Assembly (NCBI RefSeq): GCF_000191065.1
Contig: NZ_GL872282.1
Location: 1,264,198 to 1,328,197 of the forward strand
DNA: 64,000 bases
Reading direction: 5' to 3'
Origin: Prevotella multiformis DSM 16608
GTDB taxonomy: Bacteria > Bacteroidota > Bacteroidia > Bacteroidales > Bacteroidaceae
The position numbers and the translations under genes were made by a program. The notes under the pieces are model-generated. The model was not told where the DNA came from. It was given only the letters and a program-made list of their open reading frames with translations, and did no database searches. Positions 19,730 to 29,046 of the stretch are shown piece by piece (the stretch's first letter is position 1; every line of letters starts with the position of its first letter).

Positions 19730-19896
19730 ATTCTGTTGCGATTTCTTTGCAGGGCGGCTGTGGGGGAAGTCGCCCCCTCCATCTACTGCCATTCGAGGCA
19801 GTCGGGCACATTGCGAAATATGTTTACAATCCGGGCGGTTCTCACCCTCTCTTTTATCCGTCATGACGAACGGTCTGAGGGCGGAGAACGCTCCCC

Positions 19897-20028
19897 TGTT
19901 CTGCAACATGGCGTTACTTGTGTTCCAATCTGTGCCCGATTGGACTTCAAGGGGTGCTTGTTTGCATGCCGACTGACGGTCGTTTGCACCGCAAGGGGGC
20001 ACCGTTTGAAATGATGATTATAACAGGT
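19897..20028. repeat. 22-bp periodic array, TTG N5 CAA family
   Basis: Six consecutive units of exactly 22 bp begin at 19897, 19919, 19941, 19963, 19985 and 20007. Units differ in sequence but keep a dyad at the same phase: TTGTGTTCCAA, TTGGACTTCAA, TTGCACCGCAA (read from the base before each unit start), usually with GC a few bases later. It lies in the 587-bp gap between two divergently transcribed genes. Besides the two promoters and this array I see nothing else in the gap. Confidence 0.8.
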
Positions 20029-20220
20029 TGTCTGTTAGGTGTTTATGTTGTGCTGGAAAAGCGGATGCGTGACGTTGCTCCTGTTCGGCCCTGATGGGGC
20101 AGGAGGCATGGACGGGCTGTGTTTCAAAGGATCTCCCGGAGGATGATTTTTTATGACAGAATATACGTCTTTCCGTTACTTTATCGGTCATGGTGCCTCC
20201 CATAATCAGGAATATTTTGC

Positions 20221-20228
20221 TAACTTTG
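20221..20228 (+). promoter_or_regulatory. -7 element of the DUF3943 gene
   Basis: TAACTTTG lies 20 bp upstream of the chosen ATG at 20249. No good -33 TTTG is visible. Its position argues against the in-frame ATG at 20153 as the start. Confidence 0.5.
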
Positions 20229-20248
20229 CACTGACAACAACTCTTTTT

Positions 20249-22639
20249 ATGATGCGGAAACATCAGCTGATCATCTGGATAGTCTTGCTTTGCAATGTGT
20301 CGCATGCCGTTGCCCAGTCGAGTGCGGACACTGTCCGCGGGCTGAATCTCGGGCCGGTGGCGGCTCATGTGCGGGGGGAACTGACAGGTATTCAGGCGAG
20401 TATCATCGTAAACGATGCGCGTGAGGTGAAGGGAGTCCAGCTGGCGGGGCTTGGCAATCTCTGCCTTACGCCCCTCTATGGTGTGCAGATTTCACCGTTG
20501 AACAACCTTTCCCGAGGTGTCAGGAAGGGTGTCCAGCTTGGCGGCCTCAACATCACTTCGGGGGATATGCGGGGCGTGCAGGGTGGCGTCTACAACTATG
20601 CCGACACGCTCTGCGGCGTGCAGATAGGGCTTGTCAATGTCAACGACCGCAATCCCAGGGGATTCCAGTTCGGTTTCATCAACCTCAGCAATGATCTCTC
20701 CGGCGTGCGTCTCGGACTGCTCAACGTCGGTCCCGCCACGACGACCGACCTGCTTGTCTTCGGAGGAAACAGCACGGCCGGGAACATCGCATGGCGTTTC
20801 CGTAACCGCAGTGCTTACAGCATCATAGGCACCGGGTTCTATTATGCCGATTTCGACCGCCGTTTCTCCGGTTCGGTCTTCTACCGTATGGGACGTTATT
20901 TCCAGCTTTCCTCGCGCCTGACGGTCAGTGCTGACATCGGTTATGCGCACATCGAGACTTTTGAAGAGAAATCATCTGACCGCCCGCAGCGGTTGTTCTC
21001 CCTGCAGGGGCGTTTATCCATAGACTATCAGTTCGGCCGGCACGTCGGGGCATTCGTCACGGGCGGATACGGTCATACCCGCTGGTATGCCCATCATGAG
21101 AGGTTCCGCAACAAACCGGTCCTGGAGGCAGGAATGACGTTCCGTCTGACACCTGCACACGATGAGCAGCCCGGTTTCTCGCACAGGATGAGAACGCTGG
21201 AAGAGGAGACGCTCGCCCTTGCCGGAGACAGCGCAGAATCCGTCCGGCAGCAGCTTTTTGCCTGCCATGACCCCCGGGCAGGGAGGAGGCGTCCCTGGAG
21301 AGCCGTCGCCGAGGTGGCAGGCATCAACCTGCTTGTAAATTCGGCCGACCGTTTCATGCTGCATTACGACTATGCGAAGACCAGCGCGGCGACTGTATGG
21401 CGCAATATGAAGAACGGCTTTGTGTGGGACAACGATTACTTTTCGACCAACCAGTTTGCTCACCCTTACCACGGCAATCTTTATTTCAATGCGGCACGCA
21501 CCAGCGGCCTGGGGTTTCTCGCCTCTTTCCCCTATGCACTCGGGGGCAGCCTGATGTGGGAGCTGGCCGGCGAAACCGATCCTCCCGCTCTCAACGACAT
21601 CGTCTCGACCTCCATCGGAGGAGCCGCTATCGGCGAGGTGTTCTACCGCACCAGCAGCCTCCTTCTTGATGATCGTGACAGAGGCTTCTCACGCTTTCTG
21701 CGCGAGCTGGGAGCCGGTATCCTGAATCCCGTAAGGGCATTCAACCGCATCGTGACAGGACAGGCATGGCGGGTCCGGTCGGATCATGCGCTGTACCATG
21801 ACTTCATGCGTCTGCCTGTCGATCTCTCGCTTTCCTTCGGCGTACGCTATCTGGCCGACGGCGGAGCCATGACACGCGGAGAGTACAGCCCCTTCCTGAA
21901 CGTCCACCTGGAGTATGGCGACGCCTTCAACGAGACGACTGTCCGGCCCTATGACTTCTTCACGGCCGACCTGAGCCTGATGCTGGGCGGCAGCCAGCCT
22001 TTTGTCAGTGGGATACATCTGATGGGGCGCCTCTGTTCCAGGCAGATACGGAACGGCAATCATGTGAAGATGCAGGCGGGCATTTTCCAGCATTTCGATT
22101 ATTATGCTTCTGAAAAGATTACCCACGGCTCGGACAACATTCCCTACAAAATCTCCGAGACTGCGGCATTCGGTCCCGGACTGATCTATCGGATCAACGG
22201 AATCGGATCGCTGAAGCGTCTGGAACAGCGCATCTTCCTCAATGGAATCCTGCTGGGAGGCGTGAAGAGCGATTATTACAGCGTGCTCGACCGTGATTAC
22301 AATATCGGATCAGGATACGGCATGAAGTCGTCTACCCTCATGCAGTTCCACCGTTTCGGGAAATTCTCTTTCCATGCGGCGTTCTATCACCTGTGGACGT
22401 GGAAAGGATACGAGGAGCGTGACCTGGCCGGGGTGGACCCTCACTTCTATAATGTCCAGGGCGACCATAGCCATGCGAGGCTGATCGTCATTTCGCCGAA
22501 CTATCGCCTTCGGCTCCGTCATGGATGGGAGCTTTCCGTTTCCGGAGCCTCCTACAGCAGGGTGACGACGTATCACAGCCATGACCAGGTTTATCTGCAT
22601 ACCTACGAAATTCTGTTAGGCATGGCCTACCGCTTCTGA
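20249..22639 (+). CDS. DUF3943 outer-membrane protein with surface repeats
   Basis: A 796-residue exported protein. MMRKHQLIIWIVLLCNVSHAVAQ is a signal peptide. Residues ~30-190 contain repeated GVQLGGLN / GVQIGLVN / GFQFGFIN units like the LA_2272 surface repeat, predicted to form a beta structure. A barrel-like middle follows, then a DUF3943-like domain from ~380 (INLLVNSADRFMLHYDYAK, AHPYHGNLYFNAAR). The final strand ends GMAYRF with a terminal Phe. It is probably an outer-membrane beta-barrel of unknown role. The upstream ATG at 20153 would lie before the promoter and destroy the signal peptide, so it is rejected. Confidence 0.82.
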   Translation: MMRKHQLIIWIVLLCNVSHAVAQSSADTVRGLNLGPVAAHVRGELTGIQASIIVNDAREVKGVQLAGLGNLCLTPLYGVQISPLNNLSRGVRKGVQLGGLNITSGDMRGVQGGVYNYADTLCGVQIGLVNVNDRNPRGFQFGFINLSNDLSGVRLGLLNVGPATTTDLLVFGGNSTAGNIAWRFRNRSAYSIIGTGFYYADFDRRFSGSVFYRMGRYFQLSSRLTVSADIGYAHIETFEEKSSDRPQRLFSLQGRLSIDYQFGRHVGAFVTGGYGHTRWYAHHERFRNKPVLEAGMTFRLTPAHDEQPGFSHRMRTLEEETLALAGDSAESVRQQLFACHDPRAGRRRPWRAVAEVAGINLLVNSADRFMLHYDYAKTSAATVWRNMKNGFVWDNDYFSTNQFAHPYHGNLYFNAARTSGLGFLASFPYALGGSLMWELAGETDPPALNDIVSTSIGGAAIGEVFYRTSSLLLDDRDRGFSRFLRELGAGILNPVRAFNRIVTGQAWRVRSDHALYHDFMRLPVDLSLSFGVRYLADGGAMTRGEYSPFLNVHLEYGDAFNETTVRPYDFFTADLSLMLGGSQPFVSGIHLMGRLCSRQIRNGNHVKMQAGIFQHFDYYASEKITHGSDNIPYKISETAAFGPGLIYRINGIGSLKRLEQRIFLNGILLGGVKSDYYSVLDRDYNIGSGYGMKSSTLMQFHRFGKFSFHAAFYHLWTWKGYEERDLAGVDPHFYNVQGDHSHARLIVISPNYRLRLRHGWELSVSGASYSRVTTYHSHDQVYLHTYEILLGMAYRF

Positions 22640-22703
22640 TTCTTCCGGTCGCCCCTTTGAGCGTTGACCGTACCTGCTCCTCCTGTTTTTTTCTTTTTAT
22701 CCC

Positions 22704-22734
22704 TTTGCCATGTCTGGGAATTTTCGTACTTTTG
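22704..22734 (+). promoter_or_regulatory. Promoter of pheT
   Basis: TTTG (22704-22707), a 19-bp spacer, then TACTTTTG (22727-22734), 34 bp upstream of the pheT ATG. A textbook Bacteroidetes match. Confidence 0.85.
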
Positions 22735-22768
22735 CACGTATTTCGGAATATAACAACATATCGATAGA

Positions 22769-25237
22769 ATGAAGATTTCATACAAATGGCTTAAGGAATA
22801 CGTCGATTTTGACCTGACCCCGCAGGAGACAGCGGATGCGCTGACTTCCACGGGACTTGAGGTGGATGCACTGGACGAGGTGGAAACAATACGTGGAGGA
22901 CTGAAAGGACTCTTCGTCGGCAAAGTGTTGACCTGTGGGGCGCACCCCAACTCTGACCATCTCCACGTGACAACCGTCGATCTCGGCAAGGGCGGACCGC
23001 AGCAGATTGTGTGCGGCGCACCGAATGTGGCTGCAGGACAGAAAGTCATTGTGGCTGATCTGGGCTGCGTGCTCTATGACGGCGACAAGGAATTCACCAT
23101 CAAGAAGAGCAAGCTGCGTGGCGTGGAGAGCTTCGGTATGATCTGTGCCGAGGACGAAATCGGCGTCGGTACGAGCCATGACGGCATTATCGTGCTGCCG
23201 GAGGATGCACCTGTCGGACAGCCTGCCGCCGAGTATTATCATCTGGACAGCGACTGGCTGATTGACATAGACATCACGGCCAACCGTGCGGATGCGCTGA
23301 GCCATTACGGTGTGGCCCGTGACCTCTATGCCTGGCTGACGCAGAACGGTTACAAGACATCGCTTCATCGTCCGGACTGCAGTGCCTTCAGGGTTGACAA
23401 CCACGACCTTCCTGTCGATGTGACCATCGAGAATACGGATGCCTGCCGGCGCTATGCCTGTCTGAGCATAACCGGCTGCGAGGTGAAGGAAAGCCCGAAG
23501 TGGCTGAAGGACAAGCTGAATGTCATCGGTCTGCGCCCGATCAACAACATTGTCGATATTACCAATTACATCATGATGGCCTATGGCCAGCCGATGCACT
23601 GCTTTGATGCGGACATGGTCAAGGGGCATCGTATCATCGTCAAAGACAAGAACGAAGGTAAGAAGTTCGTCACCCTGGACGGAGAAGAACATACGCTCGG
23701 GGAGCATGACCTCGCTATCTGCAATGCGGAAGAACCGATGTGCATAGCCGGTGTTTTCGGCGGGAAGGGTAGCGGAACCTATGAGACAACGAAGAATGTC
23801 GTGCTGGAGAGTGCTTATTTCCATCCGACATGGATCCGCAAGAGCGCGCGCCGGCATGGCCTTTCGACTGATGCCAGCTTCCGGTTCGAGCGTGGTATTG
23901 ACCCGAACGGGGTGGTCTATGCGCTGGAGCAGGCGGCTATCCTCTGCAGGGAACTGGCCGGCGGAAAGGTCAGCATGGAGGTACGTGACGAGTATCCGAC
24001 GAAGATGGAGGATTTCCCCGTCCGGCTGAACTATGAATATTGCGACCGCCTCATCGGCAAGAAACTGGGTCATGAGACCATCAGACGCATTGCCGAGAGC
24101 CTTGAAATGCGGGTGCAGAAGGAAGATGCCGAGGGGCTTGACCTGCTTGTTCCTGCCTATCGCGTAGACGTCCAGCGTCCGTGTGATGTGGTCGAGGATA
24201 TCCTCCGTATCTACGGATACAACAACGTGGAGATTCCGACAGAGCTGAAGTCATCGCTCACGATTGCGGAAGAAGCCGACAGGAACTACCATCGGGAGAA
24301 CATCATCGGCGAACAGCTGGTGGGCGAGGGCTTCTCTGAAATCATGAACAATTCCCTCTCCAAGAGCTCCTATTATGAGGAGACAGAACTCAATGCCTAT
24401 CCCTGGGAGGAGACGGTAAAGGTAATGAATCCGCTGTCGGCCGATCTGGGCGTAATGCGCCAGACGCTTCTCTTCGGCGGTCTGGAGAGCATTGTCCGTA
24501 ATGTGAACCGCAAGGCACAGAACCTGCGCTTCTTCGAGGTGGGCAATGTCTATAAATACAATAAGGAGAAATGGACGGAGGAAAGTCCCATCAAGGCCTA
24601 TGTGCAGGACTATCATATGGCGTTATGGGTGACCGGAAAGCGTGTGCAGGGTTCGTGGGCGCACCCTGACGAGGAGAGTTCTTTCTATGAACTGAAGGCA
24701 TACGTTGAGAATGTTCTCCGCCGTATCGGCATCGCACAGGGCCTGCTCGTCAGTGAGAAATCCGATAACAATGTGTTCGACAAGGCGATTGCCTTGAAGA
24801 CACGGGGCGGTAAGGTGCTGGTGGAAATGGGTATTCTCAGCCACAGGCTCCTGAAGAGTTTCGGCCTTGAGCAGAAGGTTTACTATGCCGAACTGGACTG
24901 GGCTGGGCTGATGAAGGCCATCCGAAAGAACAGACTCCAGTTCCAGGAAATATCCAAGTATCCGGCTGTCAGCCGCGACCTTGCACTGCTGGTTGACGAC
25001 AAAGTAGAGTTCGCACAGATTGAGGAGATTGCCCGTCAGACCGATAAGAAGCAGCTGAAGCGTGTCGAACTCTTCGATGTCTATCAGGGAAAGAATCTGC
25101 CGGAGGGCAAGAAGAGCTATGCTGTCAATTTCATTCTTCAGGACGAGAGCAAGACGCTCAACGACAAGGCGATTGATGCCATCATGCAGAAACTAATCAA
25201 GAATTTAACAAATAAACTCGGAGCAGAACTCCGTTAA
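22769..25237 (+). CDS. pheT: Phenylalanyl-tRNA synthetase beta subunit
   Basis: An 822-residue PheT, which with PheS charges tRNA-Phe. Domains in order: an N-terminal B1 segment (MKISYKWLKEYVDFDLTP), an EMAP/OB-type tRNA-binding domain at ~42-155 (CGAHPNSDHLHVTTVDLG), the B3/B4 editing domain at ~215-390, the B5 domain at ~410-485, the catalytic-like core, and the C-terminal FDX-ACB anticodon-binding domain (ISKYPAVSRDLALLVD) at ~730-822. pheS is not in the window. The short gap to the next gene (12 bp) suggests co-transcription. Confidence 0.97.
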   Translation: MKISYKWLKEYVDFDLTPQETADALTSTGLEVDALDEVETIRGGLKGLFVGKVLTCGAHPNSDHLHVTTVDLGKGGPQQIVCGAPNVAAGQKVIVADLGCVLYDGDKEFTIKKSKLRGVESFGMICAEDEIGVGTSHDGIIVLPEDAPVGQPAAEYYHLDSDWLIDIDITANRADALSHYGVARDLYAWLTQNGYKTSLHRPDCSAFRVDNHDLPVDVTIENTDACRRYACLSITGCEVKESPKWLKDKLNVIGLRPINNIVDITNYIMMAYGQPMHCFDADMVKGHRIIVKDKNEGKKFVTLDGEEHTLGEHDLAICNAEEPMCIAGVFGGKGSGTYETTKNVVLESAYFHPTWIRKSARRHGLSTDASFRFERGIDPNGVVYALEQAAILCRELAGGKVSMEVRDEYPTKMEDFPVRLNYEYCDRLIGKKLGHETIRRIAESLEMRVQKEDAEGLDLLVPAYRVDVQRPCDVVEDILRIYGYNNVEIPTELKSSLTIAEEADRNYHRENIIGEQLVGEGFSEIMNNSLSKSSYYEETELNAYPWEETVKVMNPLSADLGVMRQTLLFGGLESIVRNVNRKAQNLRFFEVGNVYKYNKEKWTEESPIKAYVQDYHMALWVTGKRVQGSWAHPDEESSFYELKAYVENVLRRIGIAQGLLVSEKSDNNVFDKAIALKTRGGKVLVEMGILSHRLLKSFGLEQKVYYAELDWAGLMKAIRKNRLQFQEISKYPAVSRDLALLVDDKVEFAQIEEIARQTDKKQLKRVELFDVYQGKNLPEGKKSYAVNFILQDESKTLNDKAIDAIMQKLIKNLTNKLGAELR

Positions 25238-25249
25238 CAGACAAATCCA

Positions 25250-25990
25250 ATGGGTAGAGCATTTGAATACCGCAAAGCTACTAAGCTCAAGAGATGGGGT
25301 CACATGGCCCGTACATTCACCAAGTTAGGCAAGGAAATCGCCATCGCCGTCAAGGCAGGCGGTCCGGAACCTGAGAACAACCCTCGCCTTCGTGCCATCA
25401 TCGCTACTTGCAAGCGTGAGAATATGCCGAAGGACAATATCCAGCGTGCCATCAAGAATGCGATGGGCAAGGACCAGAGCGACTACAAGGAAGTGCCGTA
25501 CGAGGGCTATGGGCCTCATGGGATTGCCGTGTTCGTCGATACTCTGACGGACAATACGACACGTACGGTAGCGGATGTCCGTTCGGTCTTCAACAAGTTC
25601 AACGGCAACCTCGGCACGCAGGGGTCGCTCGCTTTCCTCTTCGACCATAAGGCGGTCTTCACCTTCAAGAAGAAGGAAGGGCTGGACATGGAAGAACTGA
25701 TCCTCGACCTGATTGACTATGGGGTTGATGATGAGTACGATGAGGATGACGAAGAGGATGAAATCACGATTTATGGTGAGCCGACAAGGTTTGGTGATAT
25801 TCAGAAGCATTTGGAGGACAATGGCTTCGAGATCACTTCTGCCGAGTTCACCCGCATTCCCAATGATCTGAAGGATGTGACACCTGAACAGCGGGAGACC
25901 ATCGACAAGATGGTTGAGAAGCTGGAGGACTTCGACGATGTGCAGAATGTCTATACCAATATGAAGCCGGCGGCCGATGAGGAGGCATAA
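25250..25990 (+). CDS. YebC/PmpR-family (DUF28) regulatory protein
   Basis: A 246-residue YebC-family protein. The N-terminus MGRAFEYRKATKLKRW is the Bacteroidetes form of the family's 'GHSkw.nIk' start, followed by TKLGKEIAIAVKAGG, NPRLRAIIATCKRENMPKD and YEGYGPHGIAVFVD. An acidic insert (DDEYDEDDEEDE) is near 163-174. The family was first described as transcription regulators; some members are now linked to translation. Length is typical. It follows pheT by 12 bp, with an array and a terminator downstream. Confidence 0.93.
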   Translation: MGRAFEYRKATKLKRWGHMARTFTKLGKEIAIAVKAGGPEPENNPRLRAIIATCKRENMPKDNIQRAIKNAMGKDQSDYKEVPYEGYGPHGIAVFVDTLTDNTTRTVADVRSVFNKFNGNLGTQGSLAFLFDHKAVFTFKKKEGLDMEELILDLIDYGVDDEYDEDDEEDEITIYGEPTRFGDIQKHLEDNGFEITSAEFTRIPNDLKDVTPEQRETIDKMVEKLEDFDDVQNVYTNMKPAADEEA

Positions 25991-26096
25991 TACCTCAGCT
26001 TCTTCCATGCAGCAGGTCTCGTTCCGACGGGCATATGATATGTACCATATCGGGCGATTCCTTCTGTATATAAACGCAGGCGGATAGATGACCGGC

Positions 26097-26363
26097 TGTC
26101 CCGGACGATGAGCCTGTTGCCCATCGGCAAATGCTTTTCAGGACTTTCCCGGTTTGAGAAAGTCCCTGATAAAAGCTTGAATCGGCTCTTCTAAAGGTTT
26201 GTATCAGTCCCTGATAAAAGCTTGAGACAATCCTGACATAAGCCTAGGGGGAATCATGGTAGTAGCCTGGCCAGTGCTGGCGAAAGTATGGATTAGTCCG
26301 ATAAAAGTCTGGCAGCTCCGTCATCAACGTGGGATTGTATCCATAAAAGCTTGAGAAAGTCCC
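26097..26363. repeat. Degenerate ~22-bp tandem array, GATAAAAGCTTGA family
   Basis: About twelve units of 21-25 bp run without break. The best two, at 26161 and 26206, share AGTCCCTGATAAAAGCTTGA exactly, two units apart. Others include GGCTCTTCTAAAGGTTTG (26184), AATCCTGACATAAGCCTAG (26229), AGTCCGATAAAAGTCTGG (26295) and ATCCATAAAAGCTTGAG (26339). It fills the 589-bp gap between yebC and the PBP gene, upstream of a bidirectional hairpin. A small GATATG/CATATC hairpin sits at 26037-26051. I see no gene in this gap. Confidence 0.75.
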
Positions 26364-26368
26364 AAATG

Positions 26369-26416
26369 AAGAAGACCATTCCAAAACCCGTTTTCATGTT
26401 TTGGAATGGTCTTCTT
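26369..26416. terminator. Bidirectional terminator hairpin (19-bp stem)
   Basis: AAGAAGACCATTCCAAAAC (26369-26387) pairs perfectly with 26398-26416 across a 10-nt loop. It lies between the converging yebC and PBP genes and probably stops both transcripts. Confidence 0.85.
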
Positions 26417-26579
26417 TGTATTTTCCCGGGAAGTGTTGCTTTCAGACTACGCAGGGGGCAGTAGAAGAAGCGGCGCTTTCTCATGATACAGTCTTCTGCT
26501 CCTCCATACGCAAGGTCGTCGGCAAAGGATTCTATTGTCTGTCCGTCTGCCAGCACATCTGAACCGTCTGCGGAACGGC

Positions 26580-28883
26580 TTAGAAGTATTCTTCCTGTAT
26601 GCCGTTCACGTTGATCGTGTCAGCAGCCTGACAGGGATTGAATTTGGGAGGTATGGAAAACTTCGTGTTCTGGCTGTAGCCTAACCGTTTGTCTGCATAG
26701 ATGCTTTGCATGTAATAAGCCCAGACCGGCAGAGCGGTTGTGGCTCCCTGTCCCATTGCGGTGTTGTCAAAGTGGATGTCCCGGTCCTCACCGCCTACCC
26801 AGCAGCCGCTGACGAGATCGGGCGTGATGCCCATGAACCAGCCATCGGCATTGTTGTTGGTCGTACCGGTCTTGCCCCCGATGTCCGCAGTGAGATGATA
26901 AGCGTAGCGCAGCCGGCTGCCCGTACCTCCCTGAATGACGGCACGCAGCATGTCAATCATCTGATAGGAGCTGACTTCCGAGATGACCTCGGTCATCAGC
27001 GGCTGGAACTTTGCGATGACATTCCCATGGCTGTCTTCAATCTTCGTGACGAAGAGCGGCGCACAGCGGATTCCGCCATTGGCGAAGGTGGTATAGGCAC
27101 TGGTCATCTCGCCGACGGATACTTCGCATGGCCCGAGACAGAGCACGGGGCCTGTGTTCTTGTCTATGTCTGGATTGTTCAGACCGAAGTCGTGCAGGAT
27201 ATTGACAAACTGTGACGGTCCGAGCAGATTGATCAGATAAGCTGAAATCCAGTTGTTAGACTGCTGCAAGCCCCACCGCAGCGGCACTTCCTGTCCGTAG
27301 CGGGCGCGTGATCCGTTGCGCGGTGTCCATCCGCCGTAGGTCCGTTGTACATTCGGTGCCAGCGTGCAGGGTGTCATGCCGTTCTGCATGGCAAGTGCAT
27401 AGAGGTAAGGCTTGATGGTCGACCCCACCTGCCGCCTGCCGCCCATCACGACATCATACTTGAAGTGCTGGTAGTCGATTCCGCCCACATAGGCCTTCAC
27501 GGCTCCTGTATGGGGATCCATGCTCATGAATGCGGCACGCAGGAACGACTTGTAGTAGCGGATGGAATCTATCGGAGACATCACCGTGTCTATGTCGCCA
27601 TGATAGGTGAAGAGCGTCATCTCGTGGGGGGTACGGAAGCTGCGCTTGATCTCCTCCGGTGTTGCTCCCTGTTCCTTCATGCGCTGGTAGCGCAGGCTCT
27701 GGCGGCAGGAACGGTTCAGTATCTCTTTGATGGTGCGCCGCGAGATGTTCGACGAGAACGGCGCATTCTTCTTGTAGCGGCTGGCAAGGTTGAACTGTGC
27801 CTGCAGGTAGCCGCCCACATGCTTGCGTACCGCTTCCTCGGCATACTGCTGCATTCGTGTGTCGATGGTCGTATAGATGCGCAGGCCGTCCGTGTTCACG
27901 TTGTAAGGCTCGCCGTTGCGTTTCGTGTTCTTGTTGCACCAGCCGTAGAGCGGATCCTGTTCCCAGGCGATGGAGTCAAGGACGAACTGGCGGTTCTGCC
28001 AGGCCTGGTAGTTCTCCCGTTCGGGTTTCTTCGCCATCATGTACTGCCGGAGGAAAGCCTGGAAATAGTCGGCCGAACCGTTCACAGGCTTGGCCTTTGT
28101 GAAGTGTATGCCCAGCGGCCGCTGCGACAGTTCCGCATATTCGTCCTTCGTGACGTATCCCGACTTCACCATCTGCATCAAGACCACGTTGCGGCGCTGC
28201 ATGCAGCGTCCCGGGTGGCGGAGCGGATTGAACATGGACGGGTTCTTGCAGAGACCCACCAGCAGTGCTGCCTCCGTCACGTTCAGATTGCGCGGCTCCT
28301 TGTTGAAGTAGACATTGGCCGCCCGCTTGATGCCCACGGCATTGTGCAGGAAGTCGAAGTAATTGAAGTACATTGCCAGAATCTCCTCCTTCGTGAAGTG
28401 GCGTTCCAGCTTGACGGCAATGATCCATTCGATGGGCTTCTGCAGGAGGCGTTCCAGTGTGTTGTGTGCCTTTTCCGAGAAGAGCTGCTTCGCCAGCTGC
28501 TGGGTAATGGTCGACCCTCCGCCGGCACTCGCCTGCCGCATCACGCCGCGTTTCACAATGGCACGCCCCAGTGCGATGAAGTCGATGCCAGAATGTTCGT
28601 AGAACCGCTCGTCCTCCGTGGCAACAAGCGCATGGACAAGATGCGGCGACAGGCCGTTGTAGTCGATTGCCACACGGTTGTTGTTGTCCTGGTTCCATGT
28701 TCCGATGAGCTGCTGGTCAGCCGAATAGACCTGTGAGGCGAATTTGTCTATAGGGTTGGAAAGCTCGTCCATGTCAGGCATATAGCCTATCCATCCATTC
28801 CATACGGAAATGAAGAATACGGCGATAAAGCCTAACAGGACTGTCAGGAATCCCCAGAGGAAATGTACGAAATGCCTTCTCAT
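26580..28883 (-). CDS. Class A penicillin-binding protein (PBP1A-like)
   Basis: A 767-residue bifunctional peptidoglycan synthase. One N-terminal membrane helix lies at ~9-29. GT51 motifs are EDERFYEHSGID and GGGSTITQQLAKQ. The transpeptidase has GSTIK (SxxK), SNN (SxN) and GGKTGTTN. All catalytic motifs are present. It shares the architecture of the 11.4-13.9 kb PBP but not its long charged tail. It is divergent from pyrB and served by the promoter at 28903-28933. Confidence 0.95.
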   Translation of the reverse strand: MRRHFVHFLWGFLTVLLGFIAVFFISVWNGWIGYMPDMDELSNPIDKFASQVYSADQQLIGTWNQDNNNRVAIDYNGLSPHLVHALVATEDERFYEHSGIDFIALGRAIVKRGVMRQASAGGGSTITQQLAKQLFSEKAHNTLERLLQKPIEWIIAVKLERHFTKEEILAMYFNYFDFLHNAVGIKRAANVYFNKEPRNLNVTEAALLVGLCKNPSMFNPLRHPGRCMQRRNVVLMQMVKSGYVTKDEYAELSQRPLGIHFTKAKPVNGSADYFQAFLRQYMMAKKPERENYQAWQNRQFVLDSIAWEQDPLYGWCNKNTKRNGEPYNVNTDGLRIYTTIDTRMQQYAEEAVRKHVGGYLQAQFNLASRYKKNAPFSSNISRRTIKEILNRSCRQSLRYQRMKEQGATPEEIKRSFRTPHEMTLFTYHGDIDTVMSPIDSIRYYKSFLRAAFMSMDPHTGAVKAYVGGIDYQHFKYDVVMGGRRQVGSTIKPYLYALAMQNGMTPCTLAPNVQRTYGGWTPRNGSRARYGQEVPLRWGLQQSNNWISAYLINLLGPSQFVNILHDFGLNNPDIDKNTGPVLCLGPCEVSVGEMTSAYTTFANGGIRCAPLFVTKIEDSHGNVIAKFQPLMTEVISEVSSYQMIDMLRAVIQGGTGSRLRYAYHLTADIGGKTGTTNNNADGWFMGITPDLVSGCWVGGEDRDIHFDNTAMGQGATTALPVWAYYMQSIYADKRLGYSQNTKFSIPPKFNPCQAADTINVNGIQEEYF

Positions 28884-28902
28884 AAACTACGGAAATATTA
28901 TG

Positions 28903-28933
28903 CAAAGATAATGTAAATCAGCGGATAAGCAAA
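28903..28933 (-). promoter_or_regulatory. Promoter of the second class A PBP
   Basis: Minus strand: TTTG (28933-28930), 19-bp spacer, TATCTTTG (28910-28903), 19 bp upstream of the ATG. A near-perfect consensus match. Confidence 0.85.
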
Positions 28934-29046
28934 ATAAATGGATGTTTTTTTGCCGCTCGCAGAACTTTCCTTTTCCACGCTTCGATGGAAAGAAAATTAA
29001 TATGTACCTTTACAGACGGAAAGAACCAAAACATCACAAGCAGAAT

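Noticed and set aside
19897-20028. CRISPR array
   Set aside because: Units are contiguous, with no conserved repeat alternating with unique spacers, and no cas gene is in the window.
26293-26556. A minus-strand frame of 87 codons
   Set aside because: It runs through the 22-bp array and a perfect terminator hairpin, and shows no domain features.
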